Source of the DNA: a virus
Reading direction: 5' to 3' (one strand)
IMG/VR virus record: IMGVR_UViG_3300046809_000259
Span: 1-21,485 of that record
Length of the DNA stretch: 21,485 nt
Shown here: piece after piece, positions 1 through 6,181 of the stretch
How the letters are laid out: each line of letters opens with the position of its first letter
How positions within the stretch are numbered: the stretch's first letter is position 1
Program-made: the position numbers and the translations under genes
Notes under the pieces: model-generated
What the model was told of the DNA's origin: nothing
The model's database searches: none
The model's input: the letters and a program-made list of their open reading frames with translations, nothing else

Positions 1-20
1 ATCAGTTCCGGTTTGCTCAT
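1..20 (-). CDS. 5' end of a leftward gene, cut by window edge
   Basis: Only the first residues (MSKPEL) are visible on the minus strand before the window ends. The ATG at 20-18 is preceded by a G-rich ribosome site (GGGGGGGA, complement of about 27-34) at good spacing. It would be the third leftward gene after those at 183-413 and 115-186. No function can be assigned. Confidence 0.5.
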
Positions 21-114
21 TTTCGTCCCCCCCAGGTAGTCATCTGCGTGTCCGCCGCGAACAGCCCGCGAAGGTCATGGCACGAGCCGTGCGGGCGCCC
101 GAATGTTGTGCCCC

Positions 115-186
115 TCAAGCGATGATTAGGGCGCAGCAGACGCAAGCGAGTGCGGTAACGGCGAGAATGGCAATGATGGGGTTCAT
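115..186 (-). CDS. 23-residue hydrophobic membrane peptide
   Basis: The ORF encodes MNPIIAILAVTALACVCC followed by ALIIA. It is almost wholly hydrophobic, so it would form a single membrane helix. Its ATG overlaps the stop of the upstream 76-residue gene in an ATGA arrangement, which suggests translational coupling. Phages often carry such tiny membrane peptides near lysis or accessory genes, but no function can be assigned. The evidence is the overlap and the composition only, so a chance ORF is possible. Confidence 0.4.
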   Translation of the reverse strand: MNPIIAILAVTALACVCCALIIA

Positions 187-413
187 GGGGTTAGTCCCTG
201 GCGGTAGTTCATCGCAAGATAGGAACGCGCCAATTGATAAGTGGTCGGCGTGTTTGCATTCCACGATGCCGCAGCTTCGGCGCGAAGCTCGTCAGCGGTG
301 CGCGACATCCACCATTTGCGGTCGCCCGTTGCGAAAGCTGCGTCTAGCCTTGCAATCAGCGCGTGGTACGCGTCGATCTCGGCGGGCGTGAGGATTTTTG
401 ACCATTGAGACAT
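183..413 (-). CDS. 76-residue hypothetical phage protein
   Basis: I chose the ATG at 413 because a clear GGGAG ribosome site sits 6 bases upstream; the open frame extends further but has no such signal. The product starts MSQWSKILTPAEIDAYHALI and is rich in Trp, Arg and Ala, probably a small helical soluble protein. I recognise no family. It heads a leftward cluster with the membrane peptide at 115-186, whose start overlaps its stop. Confidence 0.65.
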   Translation of the reverse strand: MSQWSKILTPAEIDAYHALIARLDAAFATGDRKWWMSRTADELRAEAAASWNANTPTTYQLARSYLAMNYRQGLTP

Positions 414-440
414 GCTGTGCTCCCGTTTCGATGGTTGAGT

Positions 441-510
441 GTCGCATAATGAGATTGAAATGTAAATTGGTGATTCGGCATTGCTGGCATGCAGTAGTCG
501 CATAATGAGA
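441..510. repeat. 14-bp direct repeat upstream of leftward gene
   Basis: The sequence GTCGCATAATGAGA occurs at 441-454 and again, identically, at 497-510, a 56-bp period. Both copies lie in the control region between the leftward gene at 413 and the rightward gene at 681. The spacing is near five helical turns, which would suit paired binding sites for one regulator. No matching palindrome or clear -35/-10 pair is visible around them. Confidence 0.5.
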
Positions 511-680
511 CTAGCAGGAAGCGGATTGCAAAAATGTCCGGTTGACGCGCCGTGCATTTCGGCGGATGTATTTCGTGGTTCGGGCCGAAGGCGCCTAGCG
601 CGTCGCTGGACGATCTGAAGCCGCGGCGGCGATCCTCTCATTGGCCGAAACCGTCGCGCGGTAAAATCACAGGAGGCGTA

Positions 681-1067
681 ATGAGCGGACCTGAGGATTA
701 CGGCCCCATCGGCATTCGGGATCAGCGGCAGCCTCGTGTCGAGCCGAGGATTCCGACATTCCTGACGGGGCAGGGCGGCAAGCCGTTGAGGGCGGATCGG
801 CCGTGCGACGTCGATCCGCCGCCCGCGCCGGCGGTGTCTTTGGCGAAGCTCGAGCGTGCGGTGTCTGCCGCGCAGGCTGCGGCGGAGTGGAGCGCCGGTG
901 AGCCGACGCGGCTGCAGGCGATCGCGGAGTTGCTGGCGGTGCTTCCGTATGGCGATATGATGGAGCTCGCGGCGGGCTGTTGCGGGGATGCTGCGGCGAT
1001 CTTCAATTGGGCGACCGCGAACGTTCGGGGAGTTGCGAACATTTCGGAGGTGGACGATCTCTCATGA
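681..1067 (+). CDS. 128-residue hypothetical protein
   Basis: The start at 681 is fixed by an ideal AGGAGG ribosome site at 671-676; the same frame is open back to an ATG at 552, but that ATG has no ribosome site. The product begins MSGPEDYGPIGIRDQRQP. It has a Pro-rich first 50 residues, then an Ala-rich helical segment resembling a small structural or regulatory helix bundle. No known domain is recognised. Its stop overlaps the next gene's ATG (ATGA), so the two are translated together. Confidence 0.65.
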   Translation: MSGPEDYGPIGIRDQRQPRVEPRIPTFLTGQGGKPLRADRPCDVDPPPAPAVSLAKLERAVSAAQAAAEWSAGEPTRLQAIAELLAVLPYGDMMELAAGCCGDAAAIFNWATANVRGVANISEVDDLS

Positions 1068-1249
1068 TGCGCTGCACCGGATGCGGATCGACGGAAACAC
1101 TTGCGGAGATTCGCGCTAAGAATCCCGAGGCAATCTCATGTTGCCCGGAGCGAAAACTTAAAAGCGTATGCAAATCGTGCGACGCGGATACAGAGGAATG
1201 GTGGAACTATTGCGCGATGTGCGGTTATCATATCGCCGGCAACAACTAG
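1064..1249 (+). CDS. 61-residue zinc-ribbon protein
   Basis: The product has three CxxC pairs (C4/C7, C36/C39, C50/C53) plus adjacent cysteines at 26-27, the pattern of a small zinc ribbon or rubredoxin-like knuckle. Such proteins bind nucleic acids or proteins, but the partner cannot be read from the sequence. The start overlaps the stop of the upstream gene by 4 bases, and a GGAGG lies about 14 bases upstream. A second ATG directly follows the first, so either could be used. Confidence 0.65.
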   Translation: MMRCTGCGSTETLAEIRAKNPEAISCCPERKLKSVCKSCDADTEEWWNYCAMCGYHIAGNN

Positions 1250-1255
1250 GGCTGT

Positions 1256-1498
1256 CTAATCACGGTTGCGGCATGCCTCCTTGCCCTCTGCCCACTCGTC
1301 GACGACGCGCTCGGCCTCGTCCTCGCCAATGGCCTGCAAGCGGCTGACGGCCTCGAGGTAGGATAGGTCGCCATCGATGTACTCGGAGTGGATAGCCTTG
1401 GTGCTGTCCTCGGCGTCCAATTGGCATTGGCATGCGGCATCCGTGCATTCGTTGGTTTCGCCACAATCAGGGCAGGTCCAAGTCAGGTGGCGCGTCAT
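1256..1498 (-). CDS. 80-residue zinc-ribbon protein, leftward
   Basis: The N-terminus carries a CxxC knuckle (C9/C12) followed by clustered cysteines at 18, 23 and 25, so a metal-binding module is likely. The remainder is acidic and helical (DEAERVVDEWAEGKEA). Its ATG overlaps the stop of the gene at 1495-1677 (ATGA), making it the last gene of a three-gene leftward unit. It faces the 1064-1249 gene tail to tail. No specific function is recognised. Confidence 0.65.
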   Translation of the reverse strand: MTRHLTWTCPDCGETNECTDAACQCQLDAEDSTKAIHSEYIDGDLSYLEAVSRLQAIGEDEAERVVDEWAEGKEACRNRD

Positions 1499-1677
1499 GG
1501 CTTGGTCGCCTTTGCGATGGCCATACAGGCGATTGCATGAGCCTGGGCTTTAGTCAGTGTGGTTGTTCTCTCGGCGAATGTACCAGTATCTCGCAGGCCA
1601 TCCGCAATGATCTGCAATGCCTCCAGAAGATCAGGCCCGGCCTGCTTGACGCGCTCAAGTTCCTCAAGGGTTTTCAT
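1495..1677 (-). CDS. 60-residue helical hypothetical protein
   Basis: The start at 1677 (MKTLEELERVKQAGPDLLEA) has a GGGAGA ribosome site at good spacing; the longer open frame upstream lacks one. The product is a short amphipathic helical protein of the type common in phage early regions, with a TLTKAQAHAIACMAIAKA tail. The stop overlaps the next leftward start. It shares the 11-base stretch TCTCCCATCGG (plus-strand sense) upstream with the 1728-1913 gene, so the two leaders are partly duplicated. Confidence 0.6.
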   Translation of the reverse strand: MKTLEELERVKQAGPDLLEALQIIADGLRDTGTFAERTTTLTKAQAHAIACMAIAKATKP

Positions 1678-1727
1678 GGCAGTCTCCCATCGGTTGGACG
1701 GTGCCCCGCAGGGTGCACCGTCGCGCG

Positions 1728-1913
1728 TCACTGTTGCATCGCCGCTGAAACAACCGCCCAATCGGCGTCGCTTGCAGGATGATGCCTCTTGGCTGCATCC
1801 ATCATCCGCTTAGCGGCGTCCATCACGGCTTGGTTGTTGGCGGCCTTCGCGGCCCAATAGGCCCTCCAGAAGGCGGTCATCTGGGTAGCGTTCTGCTTAG
1901 TGGCTTGTGTCAT
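1728..1913 (-). CDS. 61-residue hypothetical protein, first leftward gene
   Basis: The product is Ala-rich and helical (MTQATKQNATQMTAFWRA start), with a repeated MDAAKR segment (VMDAAKRMMDAAKRHH), a small internal duplication. A GGGAGA ribosome site precedes the ATG at 1913. It is the first gene after the leftward promoter at 1960-1987. No family is recognised. Confidence 0.6.
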   Translation of the reverse strand: MTQATKQNATQMTAFWRAYWAAKAANNQAVMDAAKRMMDAAKRHHPASDADWAVVSAAMQQ

Positions 1914-1947
1914 CTCATCTCTCCCATCGGGCGGCGTCGAGCCGCTG

Positions 1948-1987
1948 TTGACAATTTAGAGAATATCTTATAAGAAAGTGATGTCAA
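1948..1987. promoter_or_regulatory. divergent promoter/operator region
   Basis: Consensus TTGACA boxes face each other here. One lies on the plus strand at 1948-1953 with TATAAG at 1969-1974 (15-bp spacer). The other is on the minus strand at 1987-1982 with TATTCT at 1965-1960 (16-bp spacer). The two -35 boxes form an inverted repeat, and a perfect CTTATAAG palindrome (1967-1974) sits in the middle. Overlapping back-to-back promoters mean rightward transcription of the three DNA-binding genes (2001 on) and leftward transcription of 1913-1256 probably compete. Confidence 0.6.
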
Positions 1988-2000
1988 CGGGAATTTTGGT

Positions 2001-2189
2001 ATGAAGCAAAAAAAGATTGAGATAGCGAAACGCCCACGCGGGCGGCCAAAGACAGACCGCGAAACGCGCCGATTCACCATGGTTCTTGACCTATCGGTTT
2101 ATGGCCGGATTGAACAGTTTGCGCTCGCCAACAGGATTACACATGGCGAGGTGATCCGACGAGTTCTCGAAAGAGGGCTGCCGAAGTGA
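2001..2189 (+). CDS. ribbon-helix-helix DNA-binding protein
   Basis: The 62-residue product starts with a basic AT-hook-like segment (KRPRGRPKTDRETR, residues 10-23). A ribbon-helix-helix pattern follows: the strand RRFTMVLDLS, then helices around IEQFALANR and GEVIRRVLERGL. This is the Arc/CopG/MetJ fold, which acts as a dimeric repressor. It is the first gene downstream of the divergent promoter, the usual place for an autoregulating phage repressor, so its operator is probably 1948-1987; that last point is inference. Confidence 0.7.
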   Translation: MKQKKIEIAKRPRGRPKTDRETRRFTMVLDLSVYGRIEQFALANRITHGEVIRRVLERGLPK

Positions 2190-2392
2190 TGGCGGACGAA
2201 GCGCAGTGCCATTTCCTGCGCACTCTCGCTCAATGGGGCGGGATAGCGACATCTCGACAATTGGGCATCTTTGTCGACCGGGAGCAGGACCGCGCCCGCC
2301 AGAAGTGCAGGCGCCAAGGTCTCGTCACGTTCGAAGGGGGCTTTTGGCGGGTGACCGAAAAAGGTCGTGAGGCCGGTCATGCGTTTAGGTAA
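2189..2392 (+). CDS. small winged-helix-like protein
   Basis: The 67-residue product (MADEAQCHFLRTLAQWGGIA start) has the pattern of a compact winged helix. A helix 'FLRTLAQWGGIATSRQLG' resembles a transcriptional HTH, followed by a helix with basic residues (RARQKCRRQGLVTF) and a hairpin-like FEGGFWRVTEKGREA. I infer DNA binding. A GTG three bases earlier is an alternative start; the ATG overlaps the preceding stop as TGATG. It sits between two other DNA-binding genes in a tight operon. Confidence 0.6.
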   Translation: MADEAQCHFLRTLAQWGGIATSRQLGIFVDREQDRARQKCRRQGLVTFEGGFWRVTEKGREAGHAFR

Positions 2393-2606
2393 GGTTCTTG
2401 CAGATTATCGGGACGCCAATCGAATGGGTGTGCGCGAGCTTGCCAAGCAGATGTTCGTTTCGGCCGCCACACTCTCCCGGATTGAGAATGACAAGCCGTG
2501 TGACGGCGAGACGTTGACGAAGATTATGATTTGGCTCTTCACCAACGAGGCAAGCAGCGACGCTCGGCGCTCGTTCCCCCTCGTCAAAACGAAACCGACG
2601 ATCTGA
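2379..2606 (+). CDS. XRE/Cro-C1 family HTH regulator
   Basis: The 75-residue product contains a classic Cro/C1 helix-turn-helix: LGKVLADYRDANRMGVREL, then AKQMFVSAATLSRIENDK, with the typical SxxTLSRIE recognition helix around residues 32-40. The ATG at 2379 has GAGG at 2369-2372. It overlaps the end of the winged-helix gene. It belongs to the family of phage immunity and early-switch regulators. With the RHH gene it makes a candidate lysis/lysogeny or early-gene control module. Confidence 0.8.
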   Translation: MRLGKVLADYRDANRMGVRELAKQMFVSAATLSRIENDKPCDGETLTKIMIWLFTNEASSDARRSFPLVKTKPTI

Positions 2607-2731
2607 GGAGAATTCGGTTTTGAGATTGACAAGCTCCGATGTTGACGCCCCTCCCGCAGACGCCCATGCTGGATTGTCGCTATTGTCTCGGACGGTTCAT
2701 CACCCCCGAGATCGGCGACGCCTCGAAACTT

Positions 2732-2769
2732 GCCCGGGTGAGGTCGCGCCCTCCGCCCGGGTCTTTTTT
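2732..2769 (+). terminator. GCCCGGG hairpin with T tract
   Basis: GCCCGGG at 2732-2738 and again at 2755-2761 can pair through their palindromic CCCGGG cores, giving about 9 bp including two G-U pairs. TCTTTTTT follows immediately. This is a plausible intrinsic terminator for the 2001-2606 regulatory operon. Confidence 0.55.
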
Positions 2770-2789
2770 GAGACATGACCACTAATATG
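2764..2789 (+). repeat. imperfect 26-bp repeat, copy 1
   Basis: The segment TTTTTTGAGACATGACCACT plus AATATG matches 4918-4943 at 21 of 26 positions. Both copies lie next to a GCCCGGG hairpin. This copy runs from the terminator T tract into the start of the 52-residue gene at 2775. Confidence 0.4.
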
Positions 2790-2933
2790 ACGCCGCGCGA
2801 ATGGCATGTCCGATATGTAAAGCATCATCGCGTCATAGATTATCTGTGGCTCGGATGGATGGTGGTCGCTGATCTTGGCTCAACACATGGATGGCGTCGT
2901 GGGCGCGCATGGCAGAGAAGCCTTCCAACTTGA
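2775..2933 (+). CDS. 52-residue phage protein of the VKHHRVxxYLxxGWMVVADLG type
   Basis: The product begins MTTNMTPREWHVRYVKHHRV and continues through a conserved-looking Trp/Val core (GWMVVADLGSTHG). It resembles small phage proteins of the type 'VKPHRVLxxxxxGWxVVADLGxxHG' that I recall from alphaproteobacterial phages; this recall is not a database result. Its C-terminus (WRRGRAWQRSLPT) is unlike that pattern and the gene runs 25 bp into the helicase remnant, so its 3' end may have been replaced by the deletion that removed the helicase N-terminus. No strong ribosome site is visible. Confidence 0.5.
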   Translation: MTTNMTPREWHVRYVKHHRVIDYLWLGWMVVADLGSTHGWRRGRAWQRSLPT

Positions 2934-3052
2934 CCGGCATCGAGGCGGACGACGTGAGTTTCATTCTGCCGCCGTTCGAAACAATCCGACACCGCGCCAA
3001 GGATAGCCGTATCGACCGGGAACTGGCTGATCTGTTCGGCGCGCCGGCATAA
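2909..3052 (+). pseudogene. SNF2-type helicase fragment, 5' part, out of frame
   Basis: This frame encodes MAEKPSNLTGIEADDVSFIL, then PPFETIRHRAKDSRIDRELA and DLFGAPA, ending in TAA. The following helicase text (NATTLHEVKRQTSEARAEAA) continues in another frame from about 3049. The two read as one protein if the frame is shifted by one base near 3046-3052. The whole N-terminal RecA-like ATPase lobe, with Walker A and the DEAD/DEAH motif, is absent upstream. I infer a decayed helicase with both a 5' deletion and a frameshift. Confidence 0.55.
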
Positions 3053-3120
3053 ATGCGACGACGCTTCATGAGGTCAAGCGGCAGACCAGCGAGGCCCGCG
3101 CGGAAGCCGCCGCGGCCGTC

Positions 3121-3618
3121 GTGAGAGCCGAGAAGGGCCAGCCGTGGATTATTTGGACAGACACGGATTATGAAGCTGATGCGGTTCGCAAAGTGCTTCC
3201 TGATGCGATTGAGGTCCGCGGCTCGCAATCGATCGAAGAAAAGGAAGAAAAGCTAAACGCCTTCGCACTTGGAAAGGTCGATATCCTCATCGGAAAGCCC
3301 AGCATGATCGGCTTCGGATCTGACTGGTCGCACTGCGCCCGCATGGCGTTCCTGGGGCGCAGCTACAGCTACGAGACATGGTATCAGGCCGTGCGGCGAT
3401 GCTGGCGGTTCGGACAAAAGCGCAAGGTCGTGGTGCATTTGATCGTGGCCGAGGGAGAGACGGAGATCGGCCGCGTAATCGATCGGAAAGCTGGCGACCA
3501 TGCCCGCATGAAAGACGCCATGCGTCACGCGATGTTGCGCGCGACTGGACGCTCGGCAATTGTCAAGGAAGTCTACAATCCAACTCAAAAAGCGAAGGTG
3601 CCCGAATGGCTACGGTGA
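3121..3618 (+). CDS. C-terminal lobe of a SNF2-like DNA helicase (remnant)
   Basis: The product matches the second RecA-like lobe of phage SNF2/DEAD helicases. PWIIWTDTDYEADAVRKVLP and IEVRGSQSIEEKEEKLNAF come first, then motif V-like GKPSMIGFGSDWSHCARM and motif VI QAVRRCWRFGQKRK, whose arginines would contact ATP. GTG 3121 is only the first formal start and has no ribosome site. The same frame is open from 3031 and encodes matching helicase sequence, so this is the tail of a longer gene rather than a complete enzyme. Without lobe 1 it cannot hydrolyse ATP. A separately expressed remnant is possible but not shown. Confidence 0.65.
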   Translation: MRAEKGQPWIIWTDTDYEADAVRKVLPDAIEVRGSQSIEEKEEKLNAFALGKVDILIGKPSMIGFGSDWSHCARMAFLGRSYSYETWYQAVRRCWRFGQKRKVVVHLIVAEGETEIGRVIDRKAGDHARMKDAMRHAMLRATGRSAIVKEVYNPTQKAKVPEWLR

Positions 3619-4016
3619 CATTCCCATGTGAACAATGCGGGAAGGTAGTTTCAGTATACCGCAGCCCGTCTAACATGAAGAAATATCCTCCTAAGTTTTG
3701 TAGCTTGAAGTGTACTGGCGCGGCTCAGCGTGGTGCAGGAAATCCCGCATATAATGGAGGTCGATACATTGATCCTAATGGCTATGTGCATGTGTTTTCT
3801 CCTAACTATCCTAATTGTGATTGCAGAGGATATATTTATGAGCATAGAGTGGTGGCTGAACAAAAATTAGGTAGAAGTTTACTCGATGGAGAAGTTGTCC
3901 ATCACATCAACGAGATTAAGATAGACAATCGTCCCGAGAACATTGTGGTCTGTGCTTCTCAGGCCGAACACATGAACACTTATCATCGCAGGGGGCAAAG
4001 ATGGTGCAAAAGATAA
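3606..4016 (+). CDS. freestanding HNH homing-type endonuclease
   Basis: The 136-residue protein has an N-terminal zinc knuckle (C8/C11 with C32/C36) and an HNH nuclease core: H80, the HH pair at 99-100 (GEVVHHINEIKIDNRPENIV), and N108. This is the ββα-metal fold that cuts DNA. Its start overlaps the helicase end and its end overlaps the methyltransferase start, so it is wedged between two genes. Its DNA is visibly richer in A+T than its neighbours, a sign of recent transfer. It is presumably a selfish homing gene acting on an allele lacking it; its target site is not known. Confidence 0.85.
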   Translation: MATVTFPCEQCGKVVSVYRSPSNMKKYPPKFCSLKCTGAAQRGAGNPAYNGGRYIDPNGYVHVFSPNYPNCDCRGYIYEHRVVAEQKLGRSLLDGEVVHHINEIKIDNRPENIVVCASQAEHMNTYHRRGQRWCKR

Positions 4017-4900
4017 AATGTCTTGGTGCCGAACATGGAGATAAGTGGAGCGCGATTTGGGGAGATTGCGTTGATGTATTGTCTCAAATTCCATCAGAAA
4101 GTGTGGGATTTTCTTGCTATAGCCCCCCGTTCGGATCGCTGTTCGTCTATTCCGAGTCTGCCGCTGACATGGGAAACAGCACAGACGAGGAATTTGCGCA
4201 GCATTATGCCTACCTCGTGCGAGAGAAGTTCAGGGTGACTATGCCGGGGCGACTGACAGCCGTGCATTGCTCCGATCTGCCGATGACGAAATGGAGGGAT
4301 GGGGCAGTCGGCATCAAGGATTTCTCCGGGCAGATCATCCGCATACACGAGGATGCCGGCTGGATTTTGCACGGGCGACGGACCATCTGGAAGTGCCCCG
4401 TTGTCGAGATGACGCGCACGAAGCACGTCGGCCTGCTCTACAAGCAATTGCAGAAGGATAGCAGCAAGTCCCGCGGAGGGATGCCGGACTATCTTCTGAC
4501 ATTCATCAAGCCCGGCGAGAATGCTGAGTTGATCGCGCACACGCCGCAGGATTTTCCGCTCGATCAATGGCAGGAATGGGCGTCCCCTGTGTGGATGTCG
4601 GTTGACCAATCCAATGTGCTCAACGTCAAGGCTGCCAAGACGGCTGGCGACGAGCGCCATCTGTGCCCGCTGCAATTAGATGTGATCGACAGGGCCGTCA
4701 TCATGTGGTCGAACCCCGGCAATGTGGTGCTCTCGCCGTTCATGGGGATAGGCTCGGAAGGAGTTCGATCTCTGGCGCTCGGCCGCAAGTTCTTTGGTGT
4801 CGAGTTGAAAGAGGCATACTGGAAGCAGGCTTGCCGCTACATGCGCGCCGAGGAAGATCAAGGCGGCCTATTCTCAATCCCTAGTGTGGCGGCCGAGTGA
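4001..4900 (+). CDS. DNA methyltransferase (N6-adenine/N4-cytosine class)
   Basis: The 299-residue protein carries the catalytic motif IV SPPF at residues 41-44 (CYSPPFGSLF) near its N-terminus. The SAM-binding region is near the C-terminus (VVLSPFMGIGSEGVRSLALG, RKFFGVELKEAYW). This is the β-like order of amino-methyltransferases that modify adenine N6 or cytosine N4. No restriction partner is visible, so it is probably an orphan phage methyltransferase that protects phage DNA or modulates packaging or expression. The start has a GGGGG ribosome site inside the preceding HNH gene. The Ser in SPPF is an accepted variant of (D/N/S)PPY/F. Confidence 0.85.
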   Translation: MVQKIKCLGAEHGDKWSAIWGDCVDVLSQIPSESVGFSCYSPPFGSLFVYSESAADMGNSTDEEFAQHYAYLVREKFRVTMPGRLTAVHCSDLPMTKWRDGAVGIKDFSGQIIRIHEDAGWILHGRRTIWKCPVVEMTRTKHVGLLYKQLQKDSSKSRGGMPDYLLTFIKPGENAELIAHTPQDFPLDQWQEWASPVWMSVDQSNVLNVKAAKTAGDERHLCPLQLDVIDRAVIMWSNPGNVVLSPFMGIGSEGVRSLALGRKFFGVELKEAYWKQACRYMRAEEDQGGLFSIPSVAAE

Positions 4901-4917
4901 CCGCGCTGTCACTACCC

Positions 4918-4943
4918 TTTTTCGAGACATAACAGCTAATGTG
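4918..4943 (+). repeat. imperfect 26-bp repeat, copy 2
   Basis: This segment (TTTTTCGAGACATAACAGCT plus AATGTG) matches 2764-2789 at 21 of 26 positions. It lies just after the methyltransferase stop, upstream of another GCCCGGG hairpin. Confidence 0.4.
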
Positions 4944-5008
4944 TGATACCCAACATACGGCCGTCCCCGGCCTATCCTCCCCCGGCCCCGGACGGTACTC
5001 AGCGACTT

Positions 5009-5047
5009 GGCCCGGGCCTGCCTTCTCCGAGACGGCCCGGGTCCTTT
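5009..5047 (+). terminator. strong GGCCCGGGCC hairpin after methyltransferase
   Basis: GGCCCGGGCC at 5009-5018 pairs with GGCCCGGGTC at 5034-5043 to give a 10-bp stem (one G-U) around a 15-base loop. Only a short CTTT follows, so the T tract is weak. It occupies the 200-bp gap between the methyltransferase and the LuxR-type gene, and probably ends or attenuates transcription there. The rest of this gap is CG-rich with no supportable gene. Confidence 0.5.
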
Positions 5048-5101
5048 GCCAGGATACCAAAGTCCTGACAAAGTTCCAATATCGGAGGGAAAGGCGGATG
5101 C

Positions 5102-5338
5102 ATGATGATAGGCCCTCAGCATTACGGGCTGCTCGGTCAGTTGAGCCCAGCGGAAATGGCCGTTGCGTTTGAAATTGGCGTGTTGTGCGTCACGTCTAAG
5201 GTGGCCGCCAGGCATCTAGGTTTGTCATATCGCACAGTCGATACGCAGCGTGAGAATATTTACCGTAAGCTGAAAATCACGCATGGCGCGCCAGAGTTGG
5301 CTAGGCGGATGGCTCTGGCAGAGGTTGCCTCGCCATGA
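5102..5338 (+). CDS. LuxR/GerE-type HTH protein
   Basis: The 78-residue protein is essentially a lone LuxR C-terminal HTH: LSPAEMAVAFEIGVLCVTSK, then VAARHLGLSYRTVDTQRENI and YRKLKITHGA, roughly residues 12-62. The TVDTQRENIYRKL recognition helix matches the family consensus TVxxHxxxIxxKL. No receiver or autoinducer domain is present, so it is a single-domain DNA binder. Ribosome-site sequence GGAGGGAAAGGCGG lies at 5084-5097. It may regulate adjacent phage genes. Confidence 0.8.
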   Translation: MMIGPQHYGLLGQLSPAEMAVAFEIGVLCVTSKVAARHLGLSYRTVDTQRENIYRKLKITHGAPELARRMALAEVASP

Positions 5339-5417
5339 ACGCAGCGTGAGAAGATAACTGGTATTGGGACACCCACGAAAGTGGATAAGTAAAACCAGTA
5401 AACATAAGGACTTAACT

Positions 5418-5795
5418 ATGTCCCTACAGGATCAACCAAAGCCAAAAAGAGCCGGTTTTCGTGGGACGCCTAATATTCATGGCCGCCCCAAAGGCGCAAA
5501 GAATAAGACTACTCTCCCCGCAAAAGAAGCACTAGAAGCAGCCTTCGAAGGAATGGGCGGAGTGCCACGATTACTTGCATGGGGCAACGCTAATCCTGGC
5601 GAATTCTATAGACTGTGGTCGAAACTCATCCCAACAAACGTCAAGGCCGAAATCAACGGCGGCATCACGCTGACCCCGGTCATCAACCTCTCAGGCCGAC
5701 CCGAGCCTGCGAGGCTCGAAACAACCGCCCAAAAGGTGATCGAGGCTGTAGTTGAGGCCGTAGTTGCTGACAAAGCCGAGAACGATGGCGACTGA
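5418..5795 (+). CDS. basic GRPKGAKNK-type phage protein
   Basis: I chose ATG 5418 (MSLQDQPKPKRAGFRGTPNI) because AAGGA sits 8 bases upstream. The N-terminal half contains the basic GRPKGAKNKTT motif seen in DUF5681-like and some small-terminase-like phage proteins. A helical segment follows (AKEALEAAFEGMGGVPRLLAW) and then a tail with VIEAVVEAVVADKAE. It may bind DNA, and a terminase-small-subunit-like role is possible, but distance from the large terminase argues for caution. The leader at 5357-5399 can fold (ACTGG/CCAGT enclosing a CCAC-GAAA-GTGG hairpin). Confidence 0.6.
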   Translation: MSLQDQPKPKRAGFRGTPNIHGRPKGAKNKTTLPAKEALEAAFEGMGGVPRLLAWGNANPGEFYRLWSKLIPTNVKAEINGGITLTPVINLSGRPEPARLETTAQKVIEAVVEAVVADKAENDGD

Positions 5796-5801
5796 TGCCT
5801 C

Positions 5802-6140
5802 TCACGTCATATGCCATGACGGGGGGCAAGACGGAAAGACCAACAATTTCAGATGCTTAGCTCGATAGCCGCTTACTTGTGTCAGCGCCATGTAAGCGTG
5901 CGGAAATTGGACAGTCACGGTCGGCGGCCCATTACGCTCGATGCGGGTAATCGGATGTTCGGCGGCGGCCTGTTCGCAGAGTGCGCGCGCCTGTTCTTTC
6001 GTCAATGGTGGGGCTTTGCCGGTTCGCACGAGGCGGTGCAGGCGAGACTTCTTTGCCGCCAGCTTGTGGTTGAGCATGGGAAAGCGGTGGCTGGTTTCGA
6101 TCAGCCTTTGCTTGGGTCCGCTGCCGGTGAGAATCTTCAT
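5802..6140 (-). CDS. 112-residue hypothetical protein, leftward
   Basis: The start at 6140 (MKILTGSGPKQRLIETSHRF) was chosen by its natural-looking N-terminus; the ribosome site is weak and a start at 6182 is also open. The product has a basic helical middle (KLAAKKSRLHRLVRTG), then EQARALCEQAAAEHP and a strand-like VTVQFPHAYMALTQV. I recognise no family. It converges on the 5418-5795 gene and is divergent from 6399, with the inverted repeat at 6182-6282 in the shared upstream region. Confidence 0.5.
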   Translation of the reverse strand: MKILTGSGPKQRLIETSHRFPMLNHKLAAKKSRLHRLVRTGKAPPLTKEQARALCEQAAAEHPITRIERNGPPTVTVQFPHAYMALTQVSGYRAKHLKLLVFPSCPPSWHMT

Positions 6141-6181
6141 GGTCCGTGGTTGTCTCTCATGGGTCGTTTTCTCGTGTGACA

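Noticed and set aside
552-680. Longer start for the 681 gene at ATG 552
   Set aside because: The ideal AGGAGG sits directly before 681, and the extra N-terminus has no ribosome site.
2639-2785. 48-codon ORF containing DCRYCLGRFITPEIG
   Set aside because: It spans a terminator-like hairpin and T tract and has no ribosome site near its ATG; the natural-looking residues are too few.
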